Shown piece after piece: positions 1-8,518 of a DNA stretch of 64,000 nucleotides. Within the stretch, counting starts at the first letter, position 1, and the number at the start of each line of letters is the position of its first letter. The notes beneath the pieces were generated by a model that searched no databases, was not told the DNA's origin, and saw only the letters and a list, made by a program, of their open reading frames with translations. The position numbers and the translations under genes were made by a program. Source of the DNA: Ornithinibacillus caprae (GTDB lineage: Bacteria; Bacillota; Bacilli; Bacillales; Amphibacillaceae); assembly GCF_009728145.1 (NCBI RefSeq), contig NZ_WOCA01000005.1, forward strand, positions 1 through 64,000, read 5' to 3'.

Positions 1-128
1 ACCCGTCCGCCGCTCGTTCCACAAGTTCACGCCCCGAAGGGCGATCACTTGCTTCCCGCGCTCGACTTGCATGTATTAGGCACGCCGCCAGCGTTCGTCC
101 TGAGCCAAGATCAAACTCTCCAAAAAAG
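1..128 (-). rRNA. 16S ribosomal RNA, 5' end (partial)
   Basis: Read on the minus strand, this begins with the universal 16S start (GGAGAGTTTGAT, then GGCTCAGGACGAACGCTGG) and continues through the first variable region to GGCGGACGGGT at the window edge. The gene runs off the left end, so only the first ~128 bases are present. The position just before the universal primer site is GATCTTGG rather than the more common GATCCTGG. The mature 5' end is estimated by analogy with Bacillus. Confidence 0.98.
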
Positions 129-334
129 TTTGTATGTGATTAACACCAATCAATCACATGAAAGTTCTTAGCTACTAGAAACACTAGCTTCTAGATTTAA
201 TCTTTTAAGAAAAACAGGGTTGCTTTTCTTCTTGGCAGATTAAAAAGTTCAACTTTTTAATCCTGCATAAGCTCAACTAACCTTTTCTTCATAAAGTCGA
301 AAAGCTAAGTTTCGCTAAACATACTAGTTGTTTT

Positions 335-359
335 GTTCAGTTTTCAAAGAGCAAATATT
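335..359 (-). promoter_or_regulatory. rRNA leader with boxA-like antitermination motif
   Basis: On the minus strand the leader reads GCTCTTTGAAAACTGAACA, the conserved Bacillus pre-16S leader element that includes a boxA-like sequence (CTCTTTGAAAA). It lies between the promoters and the 16S gene, as expected for Nus-dependent antitermination and RNase III processing. No tRNA lies in the leader. Confidence 0.7.
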
Positions 360-388
360 AATGTGTCGTTTTTAGCGACAACTTTTAT

Positions 389-417
389 ATCTTACCACGT
401 TAACCAATCAATGTCAA
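389..417 (-). promoter_or_regulatory. rrn promoter P1 (proximal)
   Basis: On the minus strand: TTGACA at 412-417, a 17-bp spacer, then TAAGAT at 389-394. It is a near-consensus sigma-A promoter pointing into the rRNA operon. Confidence 0.8.
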
Positions 418-477
418 CAACTTTTTCTGGAGTTTTTTGTTTGGTTTTCGTGTGCCGCTCAAATCAGCGACTCTAAT

Positions 478-507
478 AATATATCACATGACCTATTCGA
501 AAGTCAA
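478..507 (-). promoter_or_regulatory. rrn promoter P2
   Basis: On the minus strand: TTGACT at 502-507, an 18-bp spacer and TATATT at 478-483. It is the second of three tandem promoters, a usual arrangement for Bacillus rRNA operons. Confidence 0.65.
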
Positions 508-574
508 CAAGAATTTTGATGTATTTTTTAGTCAGTTGTCGTTTTAATCATCGTGTGATTGCGACGAATATATA

Positions 575-603
575 ATTTAACACGGTTATATACCATAAGT
601 CAA
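575..603 (-). promoter_or_regulatory. rrn promoter P3 (distal)
   Basis: On the minus strand: TTGACT at 598-603, a 17-bp spacer and TTAAAT at 575-580. The even spacing of P1-P3 (about 90-97 bp apart) supports a tandem promoter array. The rest of 129-802 holds only leader and promoter DNA; I see no gene in it. Confidence 0.55.
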
Positions 604-802
604 CAATTATTTAAATCCTAGGAAACACCCTATATAAGTATGCATTTCACCTAGATACTGACACTATTCCTACTCAATTTATTCCTATATATAATCCCAA
701 AGATCCCCCTACGTTCTATTACATACTTCTATTTATTAATTCTAAAGTTAGTCTATTATATGCTATACTTATCATGGAAATATTGAAGGAGGGAATGCAG
801 GT

Positions 803-1192
803 ATGGCTCAACTTGTCTATTCAAGCAAAATAAATAAAATCCGTTCCTTTGCCTTGATCTTAATTTTCGTTGGATTTGCCTTTATGTATATAGGAATATT
901 AACAAAGAAGATTGATTGGTTAATGGCACTGTTCTTTATCATCGGTTTATTATTTATCGTATTTAGTGTTGTTGTTTATTTCTGGATTGGCTTATTTTCA
1001 GTACGGGCCGTTTCTATTATATGTCCTAGCTGTGAGAAACCGACCAAAATGTTAGGCCGTGTTGATGCATGTATGCATTGTAATCAACCACTAACACTTG
1101 ATAAGGAATTAGAAGGCAAAGAATTTGACGAAAAATATAATAAACGTAAGTATAAAAAAGAGATAAAGAAACAACAGAATAAAGACAATTAA
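803..1192 (+). CDS. ygzB: YgzB-like UPF0295 membrane protein
   Basis: A 129-residue protein of unknown function. Two hydrophobic membrane segments (about residues 15-35 and 40-65) are followed by a small zinc-ribbon-like motif with CPSC and CMHC pairs (about residues 74-93). The tail is very basic, rich in Lys ([12 protein letters not shown]). The start is supported by AAGGAGGG at 786-793. In B. subtilis ygzB is next to perR, and here it lies in the same neighbourhood with pabA and pabB-pabC between. The paired cysteines suggest metal binding, which is inference only. Family assignment rests on length, topology, motif and context. Confidence 0.85.
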   Translation: MAQLVYSSKINKIRSFALILIFVGFAFMYIGILTKKIDWLMALFFIIGLLFIVFSVVVYFWIGLFSVRAVSIICPSCEKPTKMLGRVDACMHCNQPLTLDKELEGKEFDEKYNKRKYKKEIKKQQNKDN

Positions 1193-1218
1193 ATCCACCA
1201 AATTAGGTGGATTTTTTT
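1191..1218 (+). terminator. Intrinsic terminator after ygzB
   Basis: 8-bp stem AATCCACC/GGTGGATT with a 6-nt loop followed by a run of T, immediately at the ygzB stop codon. Confidence 0.85.
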
Positions 1219-1291
1219 ATGCCTTGAAAATATAATGAAGGAGGTCTTACTTAGTTATATATATAATCCAACCTACAAAGGATGAACCAAC

Positions 1292-1870
1292 ATGATATTA
1301 ATCATAGACAATTATGATTCATTTACATTCAATTTAGTTCAATATATACGACAATTGGACAGGGAAGTTACTGTTAGAAGGAATAATGAAATTACAATAG
1401 AAGAAATAAAACAATTGAAGCCTTCACATATTTTATTATCTCCTGGACCAGGAAACCCTGATGGTGCAGGTATTTGCCTTGAAGTTGTTAATCAGTTCTA
1501 TAAAGATATTCCTATTTTAGGAGTATGCTTAGGTCACCAAATTATTGCCCAAGCTTTTGGCGGGAATGTAATTAAGGCTTCTCAACCAATGCACGGAAAA
1601 ATATCTTCTATAAAACATGATGTACAAGGAATTTTTCATAACCTTACGAATCCATTAAATGTAACAAGGTACCATTCACTAATAGTAGATGCTAGTACAT
1701 TACCCTCTTGCTTAACGATTACGGCACAAACGCAACAGGGAGAAATAATGGCCCTTAGGCATAAGGAATATAAGATTGAAGGAATTCAAGCACATCCAGA
1801 GGCAATTCTTACAGAGAACGGTTTACAGCTTTTGGATAATTTTTTTAATGATAGGGGTAATTCCGTATGA
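1292..1870 (+). CDS. pabA: Aminodeoxychorismate/anthranilate synthase glutamine amidotransferase
   Basis: A 192-residue class I glutamine amidotransferase that supplies ammonia to a chorismate-using synthase. The start MILIIDNYDSFTFN is typical of PabA/TrpG. The nucleophile Cys79 sits in GVCLGHQ, and the His168/Glu170 pair of the triad in QAHPEA. It overlaps the next gene by ATGA (1867-1870), so translation is coupled. The partner is a PabB-type subunit with a PabC domain, so the role is 4-aminobenzoate for folate rather than tryptophan. In B. subtilis pabA lies in the folate operon; here the pair is separate from other folate genes. Confidence 0.93.
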   Translation: MILIIDNYDSFTFNLVQYIRQLDREVTVRRNNEITIEEIKQLKPSHILLSPGPGNPDGAGICLEVVNQFYKDIPILGVCLGHQIIAQAFGGNVIKASQPMHGKISSIKHDVQGIFHNLTNPLNVTRYHSLIVDASTLPSCLTITAQTQQGEIMALRHKEYKIEGIQAHPEAILTENGLQLLDNFFNDRGNSV

Positions 1871-3633
1871 ATCCATTACTTTTCTTTGAGTTCATGAATG
1901 CAAATGGAGAAAAAGAACCGCTTCTCTTTAAAGAGCCAATCGATATCATCGTTGCGAATAACATCGATGAGGTAATTCCAACTCTTCAAAACGTTCAAGC
2001 TGCTGTTCATAAAGGATATTATGCTGCGGGATACCTTTCATATGAAGCTGCCCCAGCATTTGAACAAGCATTCCAAGTAAATAGCGATGCAAAAATGCCA
2101 TTGCTATGGTTTGGAATCTTTAAAGAACCTCAATACAAATCGATAACTAGTACGAGCCAGTTCCAAACGAAGGAATGGATTCCCCAAACGGATATCGCTA
2201 GTTATAACCAATCGATCAACCAAATAAAAGATTACATTGAACAAGGTGATACCTATCAGGTGAACTATACCATCCGATTAAAATCAGAGTTTGATGGTGA
2301 TCCAATCGCTTACTATAATCATCTGTCCACATCACAGTCAGCTAATTATAGTGCTTTTCTTAACACTGGTGACTATTCCATTCTATCCGCTTCTCCGGAA
2401 TTATTTTTCCATTTAAAGGATGGCAAGCTCACAACCAAACCAATGAAAGGTACGGTTGGACGCGGAACTACCGATCACGAAGATACCTCAAATGCTGAGT
2501 GGTTATACCATTCCGAGAAAAATAGAGCGGAAAATGTCATGATCGTGGATTTACTTCGCAATGACTTAGGACGAGTTGCTAAAGCGGGAACAGTTCAAGT
2601 GCCAAAGCTGTTTACCATTGAAGCCTATCCGACCGTTTTTCAAATGACCTCAACAGTAACCGCTGAATTGGAACAGGATAAAAATTTGATAGATATTTTC
2701 AAAGCTCTTTTCCCTTGTGGTTCTATTACTGGCGCTCCAAAGGTAAGTACCATGAATATTATTAATGAACTAGAGACTAGTCCACGTGAAGTATATTGTG
2801 GAACGATCGGTTACATTACACCAGAGCAAGAAGCAATATTTAATGTCCCAATTCGAACGGTTATGATTGATAATAAGAGTGGTACTGCCCAATATGGTGT
2901 TGGTGGAGGTATTACATGGGATTCAACAAATAAAGAAGAATATGAGGAGATGCTAACCAAAGCTAAAATTTTAACTGTAAATAAAGAAGAGTTCCAGTTA
3001 CTCGAAACACTTGGGTTGGAAAATGGTGAATATATTGTTTTGGATAATCACCTAAATCGGATCAAGCAATCCGCTGCCTACTTTTCCTATTCCATTTCTA
3101 TAGAAGAAATCCGTAAACGACTATTGGAAATTGCCGTTACTCATGCTGAAGGTTTTTGGAAAGTTCGATTACTTGTATCAAAAAAAGGAAGCTTTGAAGT
3201 AGAGATAAAGGAATCAACCAATCTAAATGAACCCGTTTCTGTATCCCTTAGTAGATCACCTGTTCAGAAAAGTGATGTGTTTTTATATCATAAAACAACG
3301 AATCGCAAAGTGTATGAAAAGAGCAAAGAACCATTCCCAAATGCTTTTGATGTTTTGCTCTGGAATGAGGATGGAGAAATAACGGAGTTTACAATTGGAA
3401 ATGTAGTAGTAGAACTAGACGGAAAGTATTATACCCCGCCTGTAGAATCTGGACTGCTAGCTGGAACCTACCGTCAACACTTAATTGACGAGAATATCAT
3501 TGAGGAGCGGAAAATTAAAGTAGAAGAACTGAAGGATTGTACGAACGTGTGGTTAATCAATAGTGTAAGGAAATGGGTAGCTGTACGATTAGAAAACTTG
3601 GATTTTGCCAAGCCTTTATGGCAAAAGCCTTAG
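1867..3633 (+). CDS. pabB: PabB-PabC fusion: aminodeoxychorismate synthase component I / lyase
   Basis: A 588-residue two-domain enzyme. Residues ~1-370 are a chorismate-binding domain with KPMKGTVGRG, where the Lys is diagnostic of PabB (TrpE has Ala there), plus CGSITGAPK and GVGGGITWDS. Residues ~380-588 look like a class IV PLP aminotransferase (PabC) that removes pyruvate to give 4-aminobenzoate, with LLVSKKGSFEVE and EFTIGNVVVE near the expected positions. With PabA it would carry the whole chorismate-to-pABA branch on two proteins. The start overlaps the pabA stop. PabB-PabC fusions are known in other bacteria; B. subtilis uses separate genes. Confidence 0.92.
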   Translation: MNPLLFFEFMNANGEKEPLLFKEPIDIIVANNIDEVIPTLQNVQAAVHKGYYAAGYLSYEAAPAFEQAFQVNSDAKMPLLWFGIFKEPQYKSITSTSQFQTKEWIPQTDIASYNQSINQIKDYIEQGDTYQVNYTIRLKSEFDGDPIAYYNHLSTSQSANYSAFLNTGDYSILSASPELFFHLKDGKLTTKPMKGTVGRGTTDHEDTSNAEWLYHSEKNRAENVMIVDLLRNDLGRVAKAGTVQVPKLFTIEAYPTVFQMTSTVTAELEQDKNLIDIFKALFPCGSITGAPKVSTMNIINELETSPREVYCGTIGYITPEQEAIFNVPIRTVMIDNKSGTAQYGVGGGITWDSTNKEEYEEMLTKAKILTVNKEEFQLLETLGLENGEYIVLDNHLNRIKQSAAYFSYSISIEEIRKRLLEIAVTHAEGFWKVRLLVSKKGSFEVEIKESTNLNEPVSVSLSRSPVQKSDVFLYHKTTNRKVYEKSKEPFPNAFDVLLWNEDGEITEFTIGNVVVELDGKYYTPPVESGLLAGTYRQHLIDENIIEERKIKVEELKDCTNVWLINSVRKWVAVRLENLDFAKPLWQKP

Positions 3634-3685
3634 TTGCATTACTGTTGGATAGGAAAGTTTATACATTCATATCTGCTAAAAAACA

Positions 3686-3717
3686 AAAAGCCAATTGCAA
3701 TATGCATTGGCTTTTTT
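3686..3717. terminator. Bidirectional terminator between pabB-pabC and perR
   Basis: 10-bp stem AAAAGCCAAT/ATTGGCTTTT with a 10-nt loop, A-rich on the left and T-rich on the right, so it can stop transcription from both convergent genes. Confidence 0.85.
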
Positions 3718-3719
3718 CA

Positions 3720-4166
3720 TTATTGTTTTACTGCTTCTTTTTTACACTCTTCACATGTTCCGTATACTTCCATTCGATGATGACTAACTTCAAACCCCGT
3801 TACTTGTTCAGCTAACGATTCTACTTCATCCAATGACGGATAATGGAAATCTACAATCTTACCACATTCCTCACAAATAATATGATAATGCTCTGTCGTA
3901 TTGCAGTCAAAACGACTAGAAGCGTCACCGTACGTTAGCTCACGTACTAAACCTATTTCTTTTAAGACACGTAAGTTGTTATAGACGGTAGCAACACTCA
4001 TATTTGGGAATTTTCCTTCTAGTGCTTTGTAGATTTCATCCGCTGTTGGATGAACCATTGAGTTAAGGAGATAATCAAGCACCGCATGACGTTGTGGTGT
4101 AATCCGGACACCTGATTGTTTTAGCCGATCGATTGCTCTTTGTAACTTTTTATCAGACACCGCCAT
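3720..4166 (-). CDS. perR: Peroxide-responsive repressor PerR
   Basis: A 148-residue Fur-family regulator. It has an N-terminal winged helix (about 15-85, with [11 protein letters not shown] and [12 protein letters not shown]) and a C-terminal dimer domain. The structural zinc site is made by two CxxC pairs, Cys98/Cys101 and Cys138/Cys141, as in PerR. The regulatory-metal region ([11 protein letters not shown], residues 85-95) contains the Asp that favours peroxide sensing in the family. The start at 4166 is chosen for GAGGTG just upstream; an in-frame ATG at 4280 lies in the operator region and is unlikely. The neighbours (ygzB, bcp, hemL) match the B. subtilis perR locus. Autoregulation is indicated by Per-box-like sites upstream. 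Confidence 0.95.
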   Translation of the reverse strand: MAVSDKKLQRAIDRLKQSGVRITPQRHAVLDYLLNSMVHPTADEIYKALEGKFPNMSVATVYNNLRVLKEIGLVRELTYGDASSRFDCNTTEHYHIICEECGKIVDFHYPSLDEVESLAEQVTGFEVSHHRMEVYGTCEECKKEAVKQ

Positions 4167-4203
4167 GCACCTCGCTTTCAATATATGTTCTATTGATAAT
4201 ACC

Positions 4204-4292
4204 ATTATTAGATAATAATCTTTATAATTAGTGTACTCTTTCCTATCATACTCTGTCAATATAAGTATATTGCTAAACAATAATTATTATAA
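4204..4292 (-). promoter_or_regulatory. perR promoter with two Per-box-like sites
   Basis: On the minus strand: TTGACA (4254-4259), 18-bp spacer, TACACT (4230-4235). Upstream at 4278-4292 is TTATAATAATTATTG, 12 of 14 defined positions of the Per box TTATAATnATTATAA. Just past the -10, at 4204-4219, is a second palindrome, ATTATTA-GA-TAATAAT. This fits negative autoregulation by PerR. Confidence 0.7.
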
Positions 4293-4311
4293 CTAATGAT
4301 CCTCATTTAAT

Positions 4312-4343
4312 AAGCAAGCAGTATTATATTTTACTGCTTGCTT
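4312..4343 (-). terminator. Terminator-like hairpin after the adenosyltransferase gene
   Basis: Perfect 12-bp stem AAGCAAGCAGTA/TACTGCTTGCTT with an 8-nt loop, just beyond the stop at 4348. On the minus strand the T-tract is short (TTATTAAA), so termination strength is uncertain. Confidence 0.6.
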
Positions 4344-4347
4344 AAAA

Positions 4348-4905
4348 TTAAACATCCGCATTTAATGAAATTTCTTTTCCTTGTAGTTCCTTATTCGTAT
4401 ATCGTGCAGCAACAAAAAGAAAGTCAGAAAGCCTATTCAAATATTGTACAACGAGAGGATTTTTTACTTCATCACCTAATCCAACTGCGGTACGTTCAGC
4501 ACGTCTTACAATCGTCCGTGCTGTGTGTAATGCACTGGATGTGCTGTTTCCACTTGGCAAGATAAAGTTTTTCAATGGCTCCAAATTAATGTCCCATTCG
4601 TCGATTTGTTTTTCTAATTCTTCGATATGTTCTTTTTTCAGTTTCCATGTAACCTCTTTATCGTTCGGTGTCGCTAGCTCTGCTCCTACATGGAATAATA
4701 TCGTTTGCACTCGATGCATTATTTCAAGAAAAGCTTCTTTTCCTGACCATTCTTCGTGTTCTAAAAAGCTAAGTGCCAAACCGATCATCGAGTTTGCTTC
4801 ATCACAAGTTCCATAAGCCTCTACTCGCAAGTCATTTTTCGGTACTCTTGTTCCATAAATTAACGACGTCTTCCCCTTATCTCCTGACCTTGTATAAATC
4901 CGCAC
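4348..4905 (-). CDS. PduO-type cob(I)alamin adenosyltransferase
   Basis: A 185-residue ATP:cob(I)alamin adenosyltransferase (YvqK/PduO type) that makes adenosylcobalamin. It shows the N-terminal ATP-binding motif TRSGDKGKTSL, then GTCDEANSMIG, and the helix ALHTARTIVRRAERTAV followed by LSDFLFVAAR, all hallmarks of the trimeric family. Length is normal. It starts with GTG, 2 nt after the stop of the upstream dehydrogenase, with AGGGGG as ribosome binding site inside that gene, so the two are co-transcribed. The functional link with the dehydrogenase is not clear. Confidence 0.92.
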   Translation of the reverse strand: MRIYTRSGDKGKTSLIYGTRVPKNDLRVEAYGTCDEANSMIGLALSFLEHEEWSGKEAFLEIMHRVQTILFHVGAELATPNDKEVTWKLKKEHIEELEKQIDEWDINLEPLKNFILPSGNSTSSALHTARTIVRRAERTAVGLGDEVKNPLVVQYLNRLSDFLFVAARYTNKELQGKEISLNADV

Positions 4906-4907
4906 CT

Positions 4908-5858
4908 TTAGTACCCCCTTGAAACGTCAATTTGATTGATAAAATCTTTTTCATCTTTTAAAAATTTGTTGAGGTTTTGCTCAAATATATCTAATGCACG
5001 TGGTACATAATTTGGTGATATCCCTGATAAATGTGGTGTAATGGTCACATTCTCTTCCTTCCAAAAAGGATGGTCTTCTGGTAATGGTTCTTCCTCCATT
5101 ACATCTAGGACAGCATGAGCAATCTCATTTGCTTGAATTGCTTTTATTAACGTACTACTACGAACAAGATCTCCACGGCCCATATTTAAAAAGACAGCTT
5201 CGTTATTCATCATGGAGAAATGATCATCTGTTAGTAAATATTTCGTTTCCTTCGTACTAGGCAATACAGAAACGATGAAATCTGCTTTAGGTAGTAATTG
5301 ATCCAATTCATCTATTTTATATGTTTCATCAAAATAATCAACGGGACGACCACTTCTTGAAACCCCATACGTTGTCATTTGGAATGCTTTGGCTAGCCTT
5401 GCCACTTCTTGTCCAATTGCCCCAGTACCTAGAACAATCATCTTTCTTCCCGTTATTTCTTTCATACGAACAGAACGGTCCCAAACCGCTTCTTTTTCAT
5501 TTGTAATAAGCTGCTTCTCTTGTCGATATACTTGAAGCAACATGGATATTGCATATTCGGCCATTGGCACCTTATGGATCCCTCTCACATTCGTTACCAT
5601 AATGCCTCGTTCAGCTATAGCTTTAAATGGCATTTGATCCAGTCCTGCTGATATCACCATAATCCACTTTAATTTTTCCGCTTGGGAAATCAATTCGTCA
5701 TTTAAGTCCTCCCCATATGTAACTATTATATCTGCATGAGGTAATTCTTTTTTTGCCTCTGGCATTCTATCCGAAAAAATAAATGTTAGGTCAGGATATT
5801 TTTGTTTTAGTGCTTCTTGATGTTTAGTCGACATTCTTGCAGAGAAAAGAATAACCAA
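4908..5858 (-). CDS. D-2-hydroxyacid dehydrogenase family protein (NAD-dependent)
   Basis: A 316-residue D-isomer-specific 2-hydroxyacid dehydrogenase. The Rossmann fingerprint VLGTGAIGQEVARL is at about residue 135. The catalytic Arg is in NMGRGDLV, the Glu in VMEEEPL, and the His in ITPHLSG. The start is taken as the TTG at 5858, because AGGGGGAG lies 6 nt before it; the ATG at 5876 overlaps that ribosome binding site and cannot use it. It is the first gene of a pair with the cobalamin adenosyltransferase. Substrate is unknown: many relatives act on glyoxylate, hydroxypyruvate or branched 2-oxoacids. Confidence 0.85.
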   Translation of the reverse strand: MVILFSARMSTKHQEALKQKYPDLTFIFSDRMPEAKKELPHADIIVTYGEDLNDELISQAEKLKWIMVISAGLDQMPFKAIAERGIMVTNVRGIHKVPMAEYAISMLLQVYRQEKQLITNEKEAVWDRSVRMKEITGRKMIVLGTGAIGQEVARLAKAFQMTTYGVSRSGRPVDYFDETYKIDELDQLLPKADFIVSVLPSTKETKYLLTDDHFSMMNNEAVFLNMGRGDLVRSSTLIKAIQANEIAHAVLDVMEEEPLPEDHPFWKEENVTITPHLSGISPNYVPRALDIFEQNLNKFLKDEKDFINQIDVSRGY

Positions 5859-5965
5859 ATAAATCTCCCCCTTCATCTGTTCACTTGTTATTGTTCTTCT
5901 TCTATAGTAAACGTTTTAAAAGCAATTGTGAATAAAGAAGGATAGAAAGATTTTATTCAATTGTT

Positions 5966-6631
5966 CTAATTGTTTGAAAATATTCGTTTGAAGAACTCTA
6001 AGATAATTTTCCCTTCAAGCTTATAGGAATAATTATTTATATAGTAGAGATCATGTTTAATTTTTTGTCCATGATTATCATTTGTTGCGTCATGGATTTG
6101 CGCATAACCAGTGATACCCGGTCTTACTTTTAACCTACTCGATTGATAGCGATTATAGTATTGTGCTATTTCAGGTATCTCTGGACTTGGTCCAACGAGA
6201 CTCATATCCCCTTTTAACACATTTACTAGCTGTGGTAGCTTTTCAAGATTATACTTCCGAAGCCAGGTTCCTGTCATTGTATAGACTTTGTTCTTATCTC
6301 TAATAAATTTAAAATAATCTGGAACTCCTTTTTCCCATGAGCTTGGAAATGGATGTGGCGGTAATGATCGAATTACTTTGGAGGAGTTCATCATCGTTCG
6401 AAATGACCACAATGTAAAGTTTCGTCCGTTCTTACCAACACGCACTTCACGATAGAAGATAGGGTTTCCCTCTTTTTTATAGAGGCGATAACTGATCCAT
6501 AGGAATAGTGGAGATAGTAGTACTAAAAGCGTTAAACTAATGATGATATCAAACAAACGTTTGACGATAAAATACAGATTAATATGCACGAAAGAACCAG
6601 ACTTTGTTCGAACAGATTCATATAATCCCAA
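5966..6631 (-). CDS. Undecaprenyl-phosphate sugar-1-phosphate transferase (bacterial sugar transferase family)
   Basis: About 221 residues of the polyprenyl-phosphate sugar-phosphate transferase family that starts extracellular or capsular polysaccharide units. One membrane helix (about residues 25-48, [17 protein letters not shown]) is followed by the catalytic core with [43 protein letters not shown] and RPGITGYAQ. It is the short form with a single helix. TTG at 6631 is chosen because AAGAGGTG precedes it by 6 nt; a GTG at 6640 overlaps that site. It stands alone here with no other polysaccharide genes, which is unusual. Confidence 0.88.
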   Translation of the reverse strand: MGLYESVRTKSGSFVHINLYFIVKRLFDIIISLTLLVLLSPLFLWISYRLYKKEGNPIFYREVRVGKNGRNFTLWSFRTMMNSSKVIRSLPPHPFPSSWEKGVPDYFKFIRDKNKVYTMTGTWLRKYNLEKLPQLVNVLKGDMSLVGPSPEIPEIAQYYNRYQSSRLKVRPGITGYAQIHDATNDNHGQKIKHDLYYINNYSYKLEGKIILEFFKRIFSNN

Positions 6632-6791
6632 TCTATACACCTCTTTTAATAGTTGTACATGATCTCCTAATACATACTATTCCAGAAGCTAAGAGTATAT
6701 CACTGTTGTAATAGAAAAGTAACATAACTTTTTCTGACAAAATGATAGCATATGAAATTGATAATCATTAATTAAACAAGAGGTGGCGTAA

Positions 6792-7343
6792 ATGAAAGAT
6801 GTTCATGATGAAAGTAATTGGCCAATCTGGGCAAAAGAGAAAATTGATATTGTGGAACCAAATCCAAATTGGAGAAAAATAGGGGAACAAGAAAAAGATC
6901 TTATTCTTAACTACCTATCTTCATATGGTGTGTCAGAAGTTCAACACTATGGAAGTACGTCCATTCCAAATTTACCATCAAAACCAATAATAGATTTAAT
7001 GGCTAAAATAAATTCCTTTACTTCCATTAAAGATATTTCTTCTGTACTTGCTAAACATGACTGGCATTATGTACCTCCTGAATTAGACGGAAGGCATTGG
7101 CAACGTTTTTTTGTCAAAGTAATAAATCATAAACGAGTCGCACATTTACACATAATGCTTGAAACGGAGGAGCGATGGAATCAACAACTCCTGTTCCGTG
7201 ACCTCTTACGTAGCAATCCACATTTTATTGAAGAATACGCTAACTTGAAAAGAAATTTAGCAAAAAAATATGCTCAGGATCGCGAAGGATATACCAAAGC
7301 AAAAACGGAATTTATCAATTACGTTCTTTCAACCCAGTCCTAA
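6792..7343 (+). CDS. GrpB family protein (nucleotidyltransferase fold)
   Basis: A 183-residue GrpB/UPF0157 protein. The family has a nucleotidyltransferase-like fold of unclear substrate. Visible marks are VEPNPNWRKIGEQEK, the GSTSIPNLPSKPIIDLM block (about residues 55-71) with the acidic Asp expected in the active site, and the C-terminal YTKAKTEFINYVL. AAGAGGTGG sets the start. It lies between divergent or convergent unrelated genes and looks monocistronic. Confidence 0.85.
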   Translation: MKDVHDESNWPIWAKEKIDIVEPNPNWRKIGEQEKDLILNYLSSYGVSEVQHYGSTSIPNLPSKPIIDLMAKINSFTSIKDISSVLAKHDWHYVPPELDGRHWQRFFVKVINHKRVAHLHIMLETEERWNQQLLFRDLLRSNPHFIEEYANLKRNLAKKYAQDREGYTKAKTEFINYVLSTQS

Positions 7344-7361
7344 CCCATTTACCATAAAAAA

Positions 7362-7394
7362 AGAGGTACCATGTAATCGACAATTGGTACCTCT
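7362..7394 (-). terminator. Terminator after bcp
   Basis: 9-bp stem AGAGGTACC/GGTACCTCT followed on the minus strand by a run of seven T. It also lies just after the GrpB gene on the plus strand. Confidence 0.85.
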
Positions 7395-7417
7395 CCTAAT
7401 AATTTGATTTTAATAAT

Positions 7418-7882
7418 CTATTTTACGTCTAAATTATCTCGAATAAATGATAGAGCATCCTCCACATGGCCGTCCACTTTTACTTTTCGATACTCCTTCT
7501 GAAGAACACCTTCTTTATCGATGATAAAGGTAGAACGTTCAATCCCCATATATTCTTTACCAAAGTTTTTCTTTAATTTCCATACACCGTACTCTTCCGC
7601 TACTTTATGTTCTTCATCAGCAAGTAGCTCAAAAGGTAGATCATGCTTATCAATAAACTTTTGGTGACGGTCGACTGGATCAGGGCTAACGCCTAAAATA
7701 ACTGCATCTAGTTCTCCAAAGCTTTCGTGATTATCACGGAAATCACACGCTTCTGTTGTACATCCAGGCGTCATATCTTTCGGATAGAAATATAATACGA
7801 CATTCTTTCCTTTATAGTCTGATAAACTGACTGTATCACCATTTTGGTTAGGTAATGTGAATTCTGGTGCTTGTTTTTCCAA
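7418..7882 (-). CDS. bcp: Peroxiredoxin Bcp (thioredoxin-dependent thiol peroxidase), frame broken at N-terminus
   Basis: A 1-Cys/atypical 2-Cys peroxiredoxin that reduces hydroperoxides. The catalytic motif FYPKDMTPGCTTEACDFRD (about residues 32-50) has the peroxidatic Cys in PGCT. The open frame begins at a TTG (7882) with no good ribosome binding site. The well-placed GGAGG and ATG at 7895 read MTVEVGK, exactly the usual Bcp start, but are one frame off. Removing one base from the five-A run (7874-7878 on the plus strand) would join MTVEVGK to QAPEFTLP. So this is a one-base insertion, a sequencing error, or a gene now using the TTG. The neighbours perR and hemL match B. subtilis ygaF. Confidence 0.88.
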   Translation of the reverse strand: MEKQAPEFTLPNQNGDTVSLSDYKGKNVVLYFYPKDMTPGCTTEACDFRDNHESFGELDAVILGVSPDPVDRHQKFIDKHDLPFELLADEEHKVAEEYGVWKLKKNFGKEYMGIERSTFIIDKEGVLQKEYRKVKVDGHVEDALSFIRDNLDVK

Positions 7883-7952
7883 CTTCTACTGTCATGTGTA
7901 AAACCTCCAAACTAGTTTCTATCTCTACTATAACATTTGCTAAAATTTGATG

Positions 7953-8393
7953 CTAACGATCACGAATTCTATCACGTGTATTTTGTACCAAGCGAAGTAC
8001 AAATGCAGTTGGTAAAATATATCCGATTAGTGCTTCGACTACCGCAATCATCCTACCTATTCCAACTGGTGTTACATCACCATAACCAATTGTAAGCATT
8101 GTTGCCCCACTAAAATACATGGAATTCGTCATTGATGCCAAAACACTAACCTCTTTCGGTTCCCCATTCTCTACTAAAATAATCTGTTCAAATGACAGAA
8201 TAAAGTAAATCAAACCAAACCCAACAATGACAATTATATAAGTCACTAATAGAGTGTAAAATATTTCGAGTGAAAAACTACTTTCTCGCATTTCTGTACC
8301 AAACGTATACTTCCTACCATTAATAAATAAGGCTAAGCTCTTAATCACAATAAAACAAATAGCTGAAATTATAATCCAGGGTATTATAAACAT
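7953..8393 (-). CDS. Two-TM potassium channel protein
   Basis: About 146 residues. Two to three membrane segments flank a pore loop with the K+ selectivity filter TIGYGDVTP (about residues 102-110). No cytoplasmic RCK/TrkA domain follows, so this is a minimal pore-only channel subunit. The start at 8393 is chosen for AAGGAG six bases upstream; an in-frame ATG at 8459 lacks one and would add a polar tail before the first helix. It is divergent from hemL and probably has its own promoter in 8394-8510. Confidence 0.88.
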   Translation of the reverse strand: MFIIPWIIISAICFIVIKSLALFINGRKYTFGTEMRESSFSLEIFYTLLVTYIIVIVGFGLIYFILSFEQIILVENGEPKEVSVLASMTNSMYFSGATMLTIGYGDVTPVGIGRMIAVVEALIGYILPTAFVLRLVQNTRDRIRDR

Positions 8394-8518
8394 GTAATCT
8401 CCTTCTATTCTCGTTATACTTATCTCATACATATGCCTACTTCTATAAAAGCTTGTCATTTATTTTTGAATATGAAGAGGTTAAAATGTAATAGAAAGTT
8501 ATTTCTAGGAGGATGTTT

